From contig JAFDYF010000001.1 in the NCBI GenBank assembly GCA_018267575.1, positions 92,364-156,363 on the forward strand: 64,000 nucleotides of DNA, read 5' to 3'. Shown here piece by piece: positions 26,413-34,634 of the stretch. Position numbers and translations under genes: made by a program. How positions within the stretch are numbered: the stretch's first letter is position 1; each line of letters opens with the position of its first letter. The notes under the pieces are model-generated. The model did not search any database and was not told the origin of the DNA. It saw only the letters and a list, made by a program, of their open reading frames with translations. The stretch is from Bacteroidota bacterium (GTDB taxonomy: Bacteria; Bacteroidota; Bacteroidia; Chitinophagales; Chitinophagaceae).

Positions 26413-27402
26413 TTAGCGGTTTACGCTACCCATCATTTGAGCAGGATATCTCAGTCCCGCGGCAACTCCTTTAGGTGCAATGCTGTCTATCTCTTTTAAT
26501 TCGGCATCGTTCAACTTGATATGTGTGGCGCCCAGGTTTTCTTCCAAATATTTTATCCTTTTGGTGCCGGGAATGGGGAAAATATGATCGCCTTGCGCCA
26601 TCACCCAGGCCAAGGCCAATTGGGAAGTCGTGCATTTTTTACGGGTAGCCATCTGTTCTATTTTTTTCACCAGCTCCAGGTTCTTTTCAAAATTCTCCCC
26701 TTGGAATCTTGGTGAAAACCGGCGATAATCGTCTGCAGCCAAATCTTCGAATTTTTTTATCTGACCAGTCAGAAAACCGCGACCAAGCGGACTATACGCC
26801 ACAAAGGCCACACCCAGTTCTTTACAGGTATTCAATATTTCATCTTCCGGGTCTCGGCTCCATAAGGAATATTCGGTTTGAACCGCCGTTACCGGATGGA
26901 CGGTATGGGCTCTTTTGAGTGTGGCAGCCGATACTTCCGACAAGCCGATCCCTTTTATTTTTCCTTGTTTCACCAAATCCGCCATGGCGCCCACAGTTTC
27001 TTCAATGGCTGTGTCCGGATCAACCCGATGCTGATAATATAAATCGATTGTCTCTATCCCCAATCTTTTCAAACTTCCTTCCACCGAAGATTTTACACAA
27101 TCGGGCTTCCCGTTCACACTTCTGTTGGTTGGGTTGTTGGGGTCCCGCACGATACCAAATTTGGTAGCAATCGTCAGTTTCTCCCTTTTTCCTTTGATCG
27201 CTTTTCCCAATAACTCTTCATTGATATAAGGACCATACATATCGGCAGTATCAAAAAAAGTCAGCCCCATTTCAATTGCCCGGTGAATCGTTTTGATGGA
27301 TTCCTCATCGTTCCTGCCACTGTAAAATTCGCTCATACCCATACAACCCAAACCAATTTCGGAGGCCATCAGTCCTTGTCCGCCCAATGCTTTTATTTTC
27401 AT
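26413..27402 (-). CDS. Aldo/keto reductase
   Basis: A 329-residue (alpha/beta)8-barrel NADPH-dependent oxidoreductase. The catalytic tetrad region is seen: Asp in [22 protein letters not shown] (with Tyr56-like), Lys in LTIATKFG, and His in YYQHRVDP. The late [16 protein letters not shown] binds the cofactor phosphate. The closest match in my memory is to the YajO/AKR11-13-like cluster. Physiological substrate is unknown. It faces away from the GT2 gene, with a 53-base gap between the starts. Confidence 0.9.
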   Translation of the reverse strand: MKIKALGGQGLMASEIGLGCMGMSEFYSGRNDEESIKTIHRAIEMGLTFFDTADMYGPYINEELLGKAIKGKREKLTIATKFGIVRDPNNPTNRSVNGKPDCVKSSVEGSLKRLGIETIDLYYQHRVDPDTAIEETVGAMADLVKQGKIKGIGLSEVSAATLKRAHTVHPVTAVQTEYSLWSRDPEDEILNTCKELGVAFVAYSPLGRGFLTGQIKKFEDLAADDYRRFSPRFQGENFEKNLELVKKIEQMATRKKCTTSQLALAWVMAQGDHIFPIPGTKRIKYLEENLGATHIKLNDAELKEIDSIAPKGVAAGLRYPAQMMGSVNR

Positions 27403-27455
27403 ATTGATTATTTTTTATTTCCAAAGTTACCAAACTTGACTATTCGGGCTTTATA

Positions 27456-28640
27456 TTGTATGTTAACTTAAAAAACTTTTACTTCGCATCCTTATCTATT
27501 GCCGTGACGCTCTCTATTATCATTGTTAATTACAACGTAAAATTTTTTCTTGAGCAATGCCTTTGCTCGATTGAAAGAGCTATTGAAAAGATAGATGCGG
27601 AGGTTTTTATTGTGGATAATCATTCAAGCGACGGTAGTTATCCTTATTTGCATGAAAGATTCCCTTGGGCCGTTTTTATTTTAAACCAAGAGAACCTTGG
27701 TTTTTCGAAAGCAAACAATCAAGCGCTTTTACAAGCCAAAGGTAAATACCTGCTTTTTCTCAACCCAGATACGATTGTGGCTGAAGACTGTTTTGAAAAA
27801 TGTATTGGTTTTATGGATGGCCATCCAGATGCGGGTGCGCTGGGTGTAAAGATGTTCAATGGACAAGGACAATTTCTAAAAGAATCCAAACGTGGTTTCC
27901 CATCTGTGTGGGTATCCTTTTGTAAGCTGAGCGGATTAACGGCTCTGTTTCCCCACTCAAAAATATTTGCCCGTTATTATCTTGGGCATTTAAATGAAAA
28001 TGGTAATCAAATCATCGATGTTATTTCCGGTGCTTTTTTCTTTACCAGAAGGGATGTGTTATATAAAGAAGGTTCTTTTGACGAACGCTTTTTTATGTAT
28101 GCTGAAGATATTGACTTGAGCTATCGAATCCAAAAAGCGGGGCATACTATTTATTATCTATCCGAAACCAGTATCATTCATTTCAAGGGCGAAAGCACCA
28201 AAAAAGATTTACGGTATGTGAAAATCTTTTACCAAGCCATGAGTCTTTTTGTACAAAAACATTTTGGTAATACTAAAAATAGATTTTTTGCTTTGATGAT
28301 TGAACCGGTCATTTGGTTGCGAGCTGCTTTGTCTGCCTTTGGAAATTTTTTTGGGAGGAAAGAAGCATCCAAAAAAGAAAATCCCCGTTCCTGTTATCTC
28401 ATCGGTGACCCCATTGAAACAAATCAGCTTGGCGCAATATGGAAATCAAAAAGTCGACATCTTTCAAATACCGAAGAGGCGGTTGATGAAATTCTCTTTT
28501 GTGAAGGACCTCTTTTTTCTTTTAAAAAATTGATTGATGTGCTATCGCAAAAGGAGGGTTCAGGAACTTATTTATTTCATGCAAAAAATAGTCGCTCTGT
28601 AGTTGGAAGTAAAGCGCAAATCTCTTTGGATACTCTTTGA
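27456..28640 (+). CDS. Family 2 glycosyltransferase
   Basis: A 394-residue inverting glycosyltransferase with a GT-A fold. It has VTLSIIIVNYNV (nucleotide fold), VDNHSSDGS, the DxD motif within LFLNPDTIV, and the acceptor-side AEDIDLSYRI. A C-terminal region from about 290 has no strong homology and may attach to the membrane (IEPVIWLRAALSAFGNFFG). It probably adds a sugar to a surface polysaccharide, but no other polysaccharide genes lie beside it. The annotated start is TTG at 27456; a GTG at 27504 (TLSIIIVNYN) is an equally good alternative and would drop 16 residues. Confidence 0.88.
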   Translation: MYVNLKNFYFASLSIAVTLSIIIVNYNVKFFLEQCLCSIERAIEKIDAEVFIVDNHSSDGSYPYLHERFPWAVFILNQENLGFSKANNQALLQAKGKYLLFLNPDTIVAEDCFEKCIGFMDGHPDAGALGVKMFNGQGQFLKESKRGFPSVWVSFCKLSGLTALFPHSKIFARYYLGHLNENGNQIIDVISGAFFFTRRDVLYKEGSFDERFFMYAEDIDLSYRIQKAGHTIYYLSETSIIHFKGESTKKDLRYVKIFYQAMSLFVQKHFGNTKNRFFALMIEPVIWLRAALSAFGNFFGRKEASKKENPRSCYLIGDPIETNQLGAIWKSKSRHLSNTEEAVDEILFCEGPLFSFKKLIDVLSQKEGSGTYLFHAKNSRSVVGSKAQISLDTL

Positions 28641-28642
28641 TA

Positions 28643-29365
28643 TCAATGATGGTTGTGTTTCTTTTTCTCCTTTTTCTGAATAAAATCTTCAAAGGATTTA
28701 AAGCTGAAGAACAATAGCAGCAATAATAAAATTAACCATAGAATCACCAACAACGGAATCCCTTTAAAAATTTCTTCGTTCAAAAGACCTTGATCCAGCA
28801 ACCAGTTCATGCCGGAAGAAAGAACCAGCTTTTCAACAATCCCCGGAACAATAACAAAAATCGGTATCAACACCCACTGCCATTGGCTATGCTTAAGGGT
28901 TTTTATGGCTTTCCATAAAGGTGGGAGGGTCAGCAAAAGAACAACCAACAAGGCAACAATATTAACCATGCGCCGGTTTGCATCATTTCCAAAAATCATT
29001 TGCATGCCTTGACTGATATCGCCACCACCCCGGGCGGCTGCCAGAATATTCACAAAGGGGTTTGCGGCAAAAAGTAGAGAAAATCCAAATGATCTTATTT
29101 CCATCGAATTTTTACGACTCATCATCGACCGTGCTATCCACACAATCGAAAAAGTGATGGCGGGTCCAGCAAACGTAACCAAGGCAAGAATATTTCCAGT
29201 TACTTCACAATGATCGCAAACAGTCCAATTATCAAACCTTTTTATGCCCGTACATCCACAAATCCATTTTGCTGTAAAAAAGTGGGCATAATCATGCATT
29301 TCCTGGAGCAGGAACAACAAGCAAAAAAAAGCCAACACATAAGCAGCAGAAAGTTTTATTTTCAT
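28643..29365 (-). CDS. Integral membrane protein with an HDxxH motif
   Basis: A 240-residue membrane protein that I do not recognise. Hydrophobic segments are at about 5-22, 60-80, 95-115, 135-155, 165-185 and 205-228. The first helix ends in LQEMHDYAHFFTAKW, which looks like a relaxed HExxH metal site, and a nearby ICGCTG...CDHCE pair of cysteines could bind metal too. This resembles the first-helix signature of M50-type site-2 proteases, but the Glu is replaced by Asp and the distal NPxG motif is only roughly echoed (ANPFVNILAAARGGGD). The C-terminus is a charged KKEKKKHNHH tail. It ends 3 bases from the convergent GT2 stop. Confidence 0.6.
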   Translation of the reverse strand: MKIKLSAAYVLAFFCLLFLLQEMHDYAHFFTAKWICGCTGIKRFDNWTVCDHCEVTGNILALVTFAGPAITFSIVWIARSMMSRKNSMEIRSFGFSLLFAANPFVNILAAARGGGDISQGMQMIFGNDANRRMVNIVALLVVLLLTLPPLWKAIKTLKHSQWQWVLIPIFVIVPGIVEKLVLSSGMNWLLDQGLLNEEIFKGIPLLVILWLILLLLLLFFSFKSFEDFIQKKEKKKHNHH

Positions 29366-29814
29366 GGTTGCTTTTATAGTCAGTTGTGGTTATTGTATTG
29401 TTTTATTTCAAGATCAAGAAAAATCTTGTAAAAATATTAATCAACACCCTCAACTGTATAAAACGTTTTTTGGTGGATATCCTGTAAAAGTAAAAGTTTT
29501 TATTGTGAATAATTGGGGAGAAGTTTTACTCCGTTTACTGGTCAACGTTATTTCTGAAGGATAACCAACCTGTTATCCCTGTTTTCTTAACATTGACGGT
29601 AAAAGATTTTTATCAGCAGCCTTTTTAATCAACATAGGTGGATAAATGGTAGAATCACTGAACCCTAGTCAATTCTTGCATGTTAATTATTTGTGAGTGT
29701 ATGTGAATAACTCGTTTATTTCGAATTTCAATCAGGTGGAATTAATTTTTTTACACCAGTTCACAGTCCTAGTAACAATAGTTAATTTTATAAAATAAAT
29801 AGATATTAAATACT
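29366..29814. other. Gene-free stretch upstream of nadA
   Basis: A 449-base gap. A 66-codon open frame at 29364-29564 is not convincing (no homology, starts inside the neighbouring gene's start). A perfect 7-bp hairpin GGATAAC / GTTATCC (29559-29565 with 29572-29578) is followed by CTGTTTTCTT and might be a weak terminator. The A+T-rich last 60 bases should hold the nadA promoter, but no full consensus is visible. Confidence 0.45.
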
Positions 29815-30825
29815 ATGAAAGATATTAACATCGATGTTGCCATTTCAAATTTGGAAACAGAAGGTTTTTTGAAGGTCGATATAGATCCCGCCCTTGATTT
29901 GGTCGCGGCCATCAATAGATTGAAAAAGGAAAAAAACGCGGTGCTGCTTGCACACTATTACCAAGACTCTGAAATTCAAGATATCGCTGATTATATTGGT
30001 GATAGTCTTGGACTGGCCCAACAAGCTGAAAAGACAAGCGCCGATATGATTGTTTTTGCTGGTGTGCATTTTATGGCCGAAACAGCTAAAATTTTGAACC
30101 CACACAAGAAGGTGTTGCTGCCTGATTTGAAAGCAGGTTGTTCTCTAGCTGATTCTGCACCAACAGAAGCTTTCAAATATTTCAGGGAAAAACATCCTGA
30201 CCATATTGTAATATCCTATATTAATTGTACGGCTGAGATAAAAGCATTGAGCGATATCATTTGTACATCAAGCAATGCGCAAAAAATTGTAGAAAGTCTA
30301 CCTCTTGAGCAAAAAATTATTTTTGCACCCGACAGAAACCTAGGAGCTTACCTGATTAAGAAGACAGGTAGGGATATGTTGCTGTGGAACGGGGCTTGTA
30401 TGGTTCATGAAATATTTAGTCTGGAGAAAATTACCAAACTTAAGATTAGACATCCAAAAGCCAAACTGATTTCACATCCAGAATGCGAAGATCAAATATT
30501 AAGGATTTCTGATTATATAGGTTCTACTACGGCACTCCTAAATTACACCCAAAATGATAATGCTCAAGAGTATATTGTAGCAACAGAAACGGGAATCCTT
30601 CACCAAATGCAATTGGCCTCCCCAAATAAGTTGTTCATTCCAGGACCTCCAACCAATCACTGTGCATGTAATGATTGTCCACATATGAAGCTTAACACAC
30701 TGGAAAAGCTTTATTTGTGCATGGAATATGAGATGCCTGAAATCAATATTGAAGAAAAAACCATGATTGCTGCTAGAAAGCCAATCGAAAGAATGTTGGA
30801 AATCAGTAAGCGCTATGGTTTATAG
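29815..30825 (+). CDS. nadA: Quinolinate synthase
   Basis: A 336-residue [4Fe-4S] enzyme that joins iminoaspartate and dihydroxyacetone phosphate to give quinolinate, the first NAD-specific step. Motifs: [47 protein letters not shown] with the first cluster Cys (about 109), the second Cys in NGACMVHE (about 197), the HPECED block, [10 protein letters not shown] and the third cluster region [12 protein letters not shown] near the C-terminus. Length is typical. nadB and nadC are not in the window; nadD is 2.7 kb further on. Confidence 0.96.
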   Translation: MKDINIDVAISNLETEGFLKVDIDPALDLVAAINRLKKEKNAVLLAHYYQDSEIQDIADYIGDSLGLAQQAEKTSADMIVFAGVHFMAETAKILNPHKKVLLPDLKAGCSLADSAPTEAFKYFREKHPDHIVISYINCTAEIKALSDIICTSSNAQKIVESLPLEQKIIFAPDRNLGAYLIKKTGRDMLLWNGACMVHEIFSLEKITKLKIRHPKAKLISHPECEDQILRISDYIGSTTALLNYTQNDNAQEYIVATETGILHQMQLASPNKLFIPGPPTNHCACNDCPHMKLNTLEKLYLCMEYEMPEINIEEKTMIAARKPIERMLEISKRYGL

Positions 30826-30828
30826 TAA

Positions 30829-32691
30829 TTAGCGACCCATATATACCATAAGTATTTGAATATCAGTAGGATTAACACCACTTATCCTACTGGCTTGACC
30901 CAATGTTTCGGGTCTTATTTTCTTGAATTTCTGCAAAGCCTCGTTTGATAAGGAAGATATTCGGTCGTAATCAAATTCTCTAGGGATAATCAAGTTTTCC
31001 AATTCGCTTGTACGAGCAGCGAGGTCTTTTTCCTTTTTTATATATACATCGTATTTGATTTGTATCTCTGCTTGTTCTAATGTATCCTCTGGAAAATCTT
31101 GAAGGGCTGTTTGTAAAGAAGGTATCGCCTTTGTTAGTGAAATGAGGTCCACATCAGGACGGAGCAAAAGTTGATTGGCTTTTTGTTTCTGGAGCATTGG
31201 TGTATTGCCTCTTTCGGTTAGGTATTCCGTAGATTCAGCTATATCAACAGAAATATCCTTCAGAATGCTTTTTATTTTCTCAACCCCTTCCCTTTTTGTT
31301 TTCGCCTTTTCCATTCTTTCCTGATTGGCCAAACCAAGTTGAAAGCTCATTTCTGTTAGTCTTAGGTCTGCATTATCTTGTCTAAGCAATGTTCTAAACT
31401 CTGCCCGAGAAGTGAACATCCGGTAAGGTTCTTCAGTTCCTTTACTGATGAGATCATCAATCAGCACACCAATATAAGCTTCACTTCTTTTTAGAACTAA
31501 CGGAGCATTGTCAGTTATTTTTAGATGGGCATTAATACCAGCCATCAAACCCTGACAGGCCGCTTCCTCATATCCGGTTGTCCCATTGATTTGACCTGCA
31601 AAAAATAGATTTTCAACCAGTTTGGTCTCAAGAGCATGTGTTAACTGTGTGGGTGGGAAATAATCATATTCAATAGCATAGCCTGGTCTAAAGAACCTTA
31701 CATTCTCAAATCCCTGGACTTTTTTGAGTGCCTCATATTGAACTTCTTCTGGTAGGGAGGTCGAAAACCCGTTCACATAAACCTCTACCGTATCCCAACC
31801 TTCTGGTTCAACAAAAAGCTGATGGCGATCACGTCCTGCAAAGCGGTTTATTTTATCCTCTATACTTGGGCAATAACGCGGACCTACACCCTCAATCCTA
31901 CCTGCAAACATGGGACTTCTATCAAATCCCGTTTTCAGCATTTCATGTACCTCTATATTTGTATAGGTTATCCAACAACTGATTTGTTTAGTAGGTTTCT
32001 TTGTATTAAGGTAGGAGAAACCAGTGATTTCATTATCGCCCGGTTGCTCATCCATTTTTGTGTAATCTAGGGACCGGCCATCTACCCTTGGCGGAGTTCC
32101 GGTTTTAAGCCTATCACTTTCAAAACCAAGACTTACGAGTTGTTCTGTAATACCTGTGGACGCTTTTTCTGCAACTCTTCCCCCACTAAATTGCTTTTCG
32201 CCAATATGAATAATACCATTTAAAAAGGTACCGCTAGTGATGATGACCGTTTTGGAATAGATATGGTGTCCCAAACCAGTTATCACACCGCAAGCCTTAC
32301 CGTCTTTTATGATTAAGGACTTTACTTGGTCTTGATAGAAGGAAACATTCTCTGTTTTCTCCAACATCTCCCTCCATTTTGCCGAAAACAACATACGGTC
32401 GTTTTGAGAGCGTGGGCTCCACATTGCTGGCCCTTTTGAGCGGTTCAACATCCTGAACTGTATCATGCTCAGATCAGACACTATGCCAGAATACCCTCCC
32501 ATGGCATCTATTTCTCGCACAATCTGGCCTTTAGCTATACCACCCATAGCAGGGTTACAGCTCATTTGCCCGATAGTCTGCATATTCATGGTGATAAGCA
32601 GGACTTTGGAGCCCATATTAGCGGCAGCGGCAGCAGCTTCACAGCCTGCATGCCCAGCACCAGCAACGATAACGTCATATTTATTGAACAT
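30829..32691 (-). CDS. mnmG: tRNA uridine-5-carboxymethylaminomethyl modification enzyme MnmG
   Basis: A 620-residue FAD enzyme that, with MnmE, makes the cmnm5U wobble modification in tRNA. Key blocks are present: the FAD site VAGAGHAGCEAAAAAANMG (about 8-26), PAMGGIAKGQIVREIDAMGG, MQIRMLN-like MIQFRMLNRSKGPAMWSPR, TSGTFLNGIIHIG, RYCPSIEDK, GQINGTTGYEEAACQG, and the C-terminal GIDA_assoc region. Stop codon is 4 bases from that of nadA (convergent). Upstream, between it and ybeY, lie two parS-like sites. mnmG is commonly close to the origin in bacteria. Confidence 0.97.
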   Translation of the reverse strand: MFNKYDVIVAGAGHAGCEAAAAAANMGSKVLLITMNMQTIGQMSCNPAMGGIAKGQIVREIDAMGGYSGIVSDLSMIQFRMLNRSKGPAMWSPRSQNDRMLFSAKWREMLEKTENVSFYQDQVKSLIIKDGKACGVITGLGHHIYSKTVIITSGTFLNGIIHIGEKQFSGGRVAEKASTGITEQLVSLGFESDRLKTGTPPRVDGRSLDYTKMDEQPGDNEITGFSYLNTKKPTKQISCWITYTNIEVHEMLKTGFDRSPMFAGRIEGVGPRYCPSIEDKINRFAGRDRHQLFVEPEGWDTVEVYVNGFSTSLPEEVQYEALKKVQGFENVRFFRPGYAIEYDYFPPTQLTHALETKLVENLFFAGQINGTTGYEEAACQGLMAGINAHLKITDNAPLVLKRSEAYIGVLIDDLISKGTEEPYRMFTSRAEFRTLLRQDNADLRLTEMSFQLGLANQERMEKAKTKREGVEKIKSILKDISVDIAESTEYLTERGNTPMLQKQKANQLLLRPDVDLISLTKAIPSLQTALQDFPEDTLEQAEIQIKYDVYIKKEKDLAARTSELENLIIPREFDYDRISSLSNEALQKFKKIRPETLGQASRISGVNPTDIQILMVYMGR

Positions 32692-32727
32692 AGAGGAGCA
32701 AAGTTACTATGATAATCAGCTATTATT

Positions 32728-32743
32728 TGTTTCACGTGGAACA
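32728..32743. promoter_or_regulatory. parS-like site 1
   Basis: TGTTTCACGTGGAACA differs by one base from the bacterial parS consensus TGTTNCACGTGAAACA, the binding site of the ParB chromosome-segregation protein. It lies in the short gap between mnmG and ybeY, a common place for parS near the origin. It is 25 bases from site 2. Confidence 0.7.
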
Positions 32744-32752
32744 ACCAAAAAA

Positions 32753-32768
32753 TGTTCCATGTGGAACA
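32753..32768. promoter_or_regulatory. parS-like site 2
   Basis: TGTTCCATGTGGAACA is a nearly perfect palindrome of the same type, with arms TGTTCCA and TGGAACA and one off-consensus base at its centre. It ends directly next to the ybeY stop codon at 32769. Two such sites in 41 bases are unlikely by chance and support a real segregation locus. Confidence 0.6.
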
Positions 32769-33206
32769 TCAGAAGGTGCTGAATTTTTTGAGATAGAAGT
32801 TTTCCTTCTGGGTCATCCTTTCTTTATCGGACTTTTTTTTGTCCTTATACCCACAGAGGTGTAGAGCACCATGAAAAATCAGACGAAGAGCCTCGTTAGA
32901 AAATTGGGTATGATAAATCTGGGCATTCTCCTTTAACCTGTCAACACTTATATAAACCTCTCCAATGGTTTCGTTGGTGGAAGAAAGGTCGAACGTAATG
33001 ATGTCAGTATAGAAGTCGTGCTGCAAATGCTCCTGATTAATCTTTAGTAGGTAATCATCAGAACAGAAGATATAATGAAGCTCATTGAGTTCTCTTTTTT
33101 CTTTTTTGAACAGAACTTCCAAAAATGCCTTTATCTTTTTTCTGCTGCTGAGAAAATGGATGCTTTCTAGAGAATGGAAATAAATTTTGGGGCTATCGCT
33201 TTTCAT
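32769..33206 (-). CDS. ybeY: Endoribonuclease YbeY
   Basis: A 145-residue metal-dependent RNase for 16S rRNA maturation and quality control. The zinc motif reads HGALHLCGYKD (about 108-118), where the standard form is HGxLHLxGYDH, so the third His ligand position holds Asp. I recall the same GYKD form in other Bacteroidota members, so it is probably a lineage trait and not damage. ITFDLSS and EVYISVDR are the other conserved blocks. It is upstream of mnmG on the same strand, with the two parS-like sites between them. Confidence 0.93.
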   Translation of the reverse strand: MKSDSPKIYFHSLESIHFLSSRKKIKAFLEVLFKKEKRELNELHYIFCSDDYLLKINQEHLQHDFYTDIITFDLSSTNETIGEVYISVDRLKENAQIYHTQFSNEALRLIFHGALHLCGYKDKKKSDKERMTQKENFYLKKFSTF

Positions 33207-33241
33207 TAATCAAAATCATGTGTTATTTGAATATACAAAGG

Positions 33242-33249
33242 TACTTTTG
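33242..33249 (+). promoter_or_regulatory. Probable -7 element of the feoA-like gene
   Basis: TACTTTTG, a full TAnnTTTG match, ends 13 bases before the ATG at 33263. It sits in the 56-base gap between the diverging ybeY and feoA-like genes. No clear TTTG partner is visible. Confidence 0.45.
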
Positions 33250-33262
33250 TTCTTTATTTAAA

Positions 33263-33490
33263 ATGAAGCGATTATCACAAATAGCAGCAGGCAAGAAGGT
33301 AACCATCCACTCTTTTGAAAAGAACGATATTTTCCTAAAACTCATGGAAATGGGATGTGTGCCCGGAGAGATTGTTAAGGTTGAGCAGATTGCCCCACTT
33401 GGGGACCCCATCTCTATTTCAGTGGCGGGCTATAACCTCAGCCTTCGCCTCGATGAAGCAGAAAATGTGTTTGTAGAGGAACTTAACTAA
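33263..33490 (+). CDS. feoA: FeoA-family SH3-like protein
   Basis: A 75-residue cytoplasmic beta-barrel protein with the FeoA fold: LSQIAAGKKVTIHSF, LKLMEMGCVPGEIVKVEQIAPLGDPISISVAG and LSLRLDEAENVFVEEL. FeoA-type proteins assist the FeoB ferrous-iron transporter. No feoB follows; instead nadD starts 29 bases later, so FeoB is either elsewhere or this is a FeoA-like domain used for another purpose. Start at 33263; the 15 residues of an upstream ATG have no homology. Confidence 0.85.
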   Translation: MKRLSQIAAGKKVTIHSFEKNDIFLKLMEMGCVPGEIVKVEQIAPLGDPISISVAGYNLSLRLDEAENVFVEELN

Positions 33491-33519
33491 TCACATATTA
33501 TTGAACACCAATAAGATAA

Positions 33520-34095
33520 ATGAAAATTGGTCTTTATTTTGGCTCCTTTAACCCCATCCATCATGGTCATCTGATTATCGCCAACTATGCGCTTCAGCAT
33601 TCGGATTTGGATCAGGTATGGTTTATCGTGTCCCCACAGAACCCGTTTAAAGAGTCCGCATCCCTTTTGAATGAGTATCATCGGCTTTATCTGGTACAGA
33701 TAGCCATCGAGGGAGAGAAAGGGCTGCGGGCAATGGATATCGAGTTCCGTTTGCCCAAACCCTCCTACACTGCCAATACACTTATCTATCTGCAGGAAAA
33801 ATATCCGGACTTTCAATTTTCACTGATCATGGGCAGCGACAGTTATCGAAACCTACCGAAGTGGAAGAACGCGGAATATATTATCAAGAACTATCCCATT
33901 TATGTGTACCGCAGGGCGGGTGAAGAAATCGTGACCGCTACTAACGGTGATGCACCTACGAAAATAATGGAAGCCCCCTTGCTCCAGATTTCTGCTACCT
34001 ATATTCGTGAAAATGTAAAATCGGGACGATCCATCCGTTTTTTAGTTCCTGAAAAAGTGAGTGAGGAAATTGAGCGGAATGGATATTATAAGTAA
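33520..34095 (+). CDS. nadD: Nicotinate-nucleotide adenylyltransferase
   Basis: A 191-residue enzyme that adenylates nicotinate mononucleotide in NAD synthesis. The nucleotidyl-transferase opening GLYFGSFNPIHHGHL (about 4-18) has the HxGH motif as HHGH; QVWFIVSPQNPFK, MGSDSYRNLPKWK and the late ISATYIRENVKSGRSIRFLVP (the ISSTxIR motif) are standard. It is likely co-transcribed with the feoA-like gene. Confidence 0.95.
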   Translation: MKIGLYFGSFNPIHHGHLIIANYALQHSDLDQVWFIVSPQNPFKESASLLNEYHRLYLVQIAIEGEKGLRAMDIEFRLPKPSYTANTLIYLQEKYPDFQFSLIMGSDSYRNLPKWKNAEYIIKNYPIYVYRRAGEEIVTATNGDAPTKIMEAPLLQISATYIRENVKSGRSIRFLVPEKVSEEIERNGYYK

Positions 34096-34193
34096 TAGGA
34101 TTTGCGAATTTGTGTGTCTTTGAAAACTACCGCATTTATAGATAAGCCAACGCTTGAGGAAAGATCACGGCAGAACAAAATAATTCCCCCTGA

Positions 34194-34520
34194 TTATACA
34201 GTAAACTCCTGGCCCCAACTGTGCAGGGATCTAATACTAGGCAATAATTTTTCACCCTTTAGGGTCAACGTATATTCAACTGTCGGCGGAACAGTAGCAA
34301 AAACATCCCTGGTAATAATGCCATTCGCCTCCATATTTTTTAATTCCTTGACCAACATTCTCGTATTAATACCCTCAATACTTCTTTCCAACTCTTTAAA
34401 ACGCATTTTGCCCTTAGACAAATTATAAATGATGGGCATGGCCCATTTCCCGCCAATAATATCTAAAACATCTTTCAAATTGCACTCTTTTTCAGAAATG
34501 CGGTTCTTTTTTTTTGCCAT
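34194..34520 (-). CDS. HxlR-family transcriptional regulator
   Basis: A 108-residue winged-helix regulator: CNLKDVLDIIGGKWAMPIIYNLSKGKMRFKELERSIEGINTRMLVKELKNMEANGII is the family core. The usual leading Cys (ECNL, about 14) that senses reactive quinones or aldehydes in several members is present. It is divergent from an old yellow enzyme across a 114-base gap that holds two opposing promoters and an inverted repeat, so it very likely controls the reductase operon and itself. Confidence 0.9.
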   Translation of the reverse strand: MAKKKNRISEKECNLKDVLDIIGGKWAMPIIYNLSKGKMRFKELERSIEGINTRMLVKELKNMEANGIITRDVFATVPPTVEYTLTLKGEKLLPSIRSLHSWGQEFTV

Positions 34521-34553
34521 AAAACATTGATTTTATTGAATGCTGTACAATGG

Positions 34554-34577
34554 GGTACTACTATACATAAATGTACC
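34554..34577. promoter_or_regulatory. Inverted-repeat operator candidate for the HxlR regulator
   Basis: GGTAC (34554-34558) and GTACC (34573-34577) are inverted with a 14-base A+T-rich spacer. The site lies at the upstream edge of the reductase promoter and just downstream of the regulator's own -7 element, as expected for a repressor that acts on both genes. Confidence 0.45.
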
Positions 34578-34579
34578 TA

Positions 34580-34611
34580 CTTGCAAATGTAAAGTAATGG
34601 GCATAAGTTTG
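34580..34611 (+). promoter_or_regulatory. Promoter of the old yellow enzyme operon
   Basis: CTTG (34580-34583), 20 bases, then TAAGTTTG (34604-34611), a full TAnnTTTG match. The ATG is at 34635, giving a leader of about 18 bases. It overlaps the oppositely directed promoter of the HxlR gene. Confidence 0.55.
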
Positions 34612-34615
34612 CAAC
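34584..34615 (-). promoter_or_regulatory. Promoter of the HxlR regulator
   Basis: Read on the minus strand, GTTG (34615-34612), 20 bases, then TACATTTG (34591-34584). The leader would be about 57 bases. It lies face to face with the reductase promoter on the same DNA. Confidence 0.5.
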
Positions 34616-34634
34616 CAAATTAAAAAAAATAAAA

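Noticed and set aside
29364..29564. 66-codon open frame on the plus strand before nadA
   Set aside because: Starts inside the start of the opposite membrane-protein gene, has no homology that I recognise and no promoter; the hairpin at its end is not enough support.
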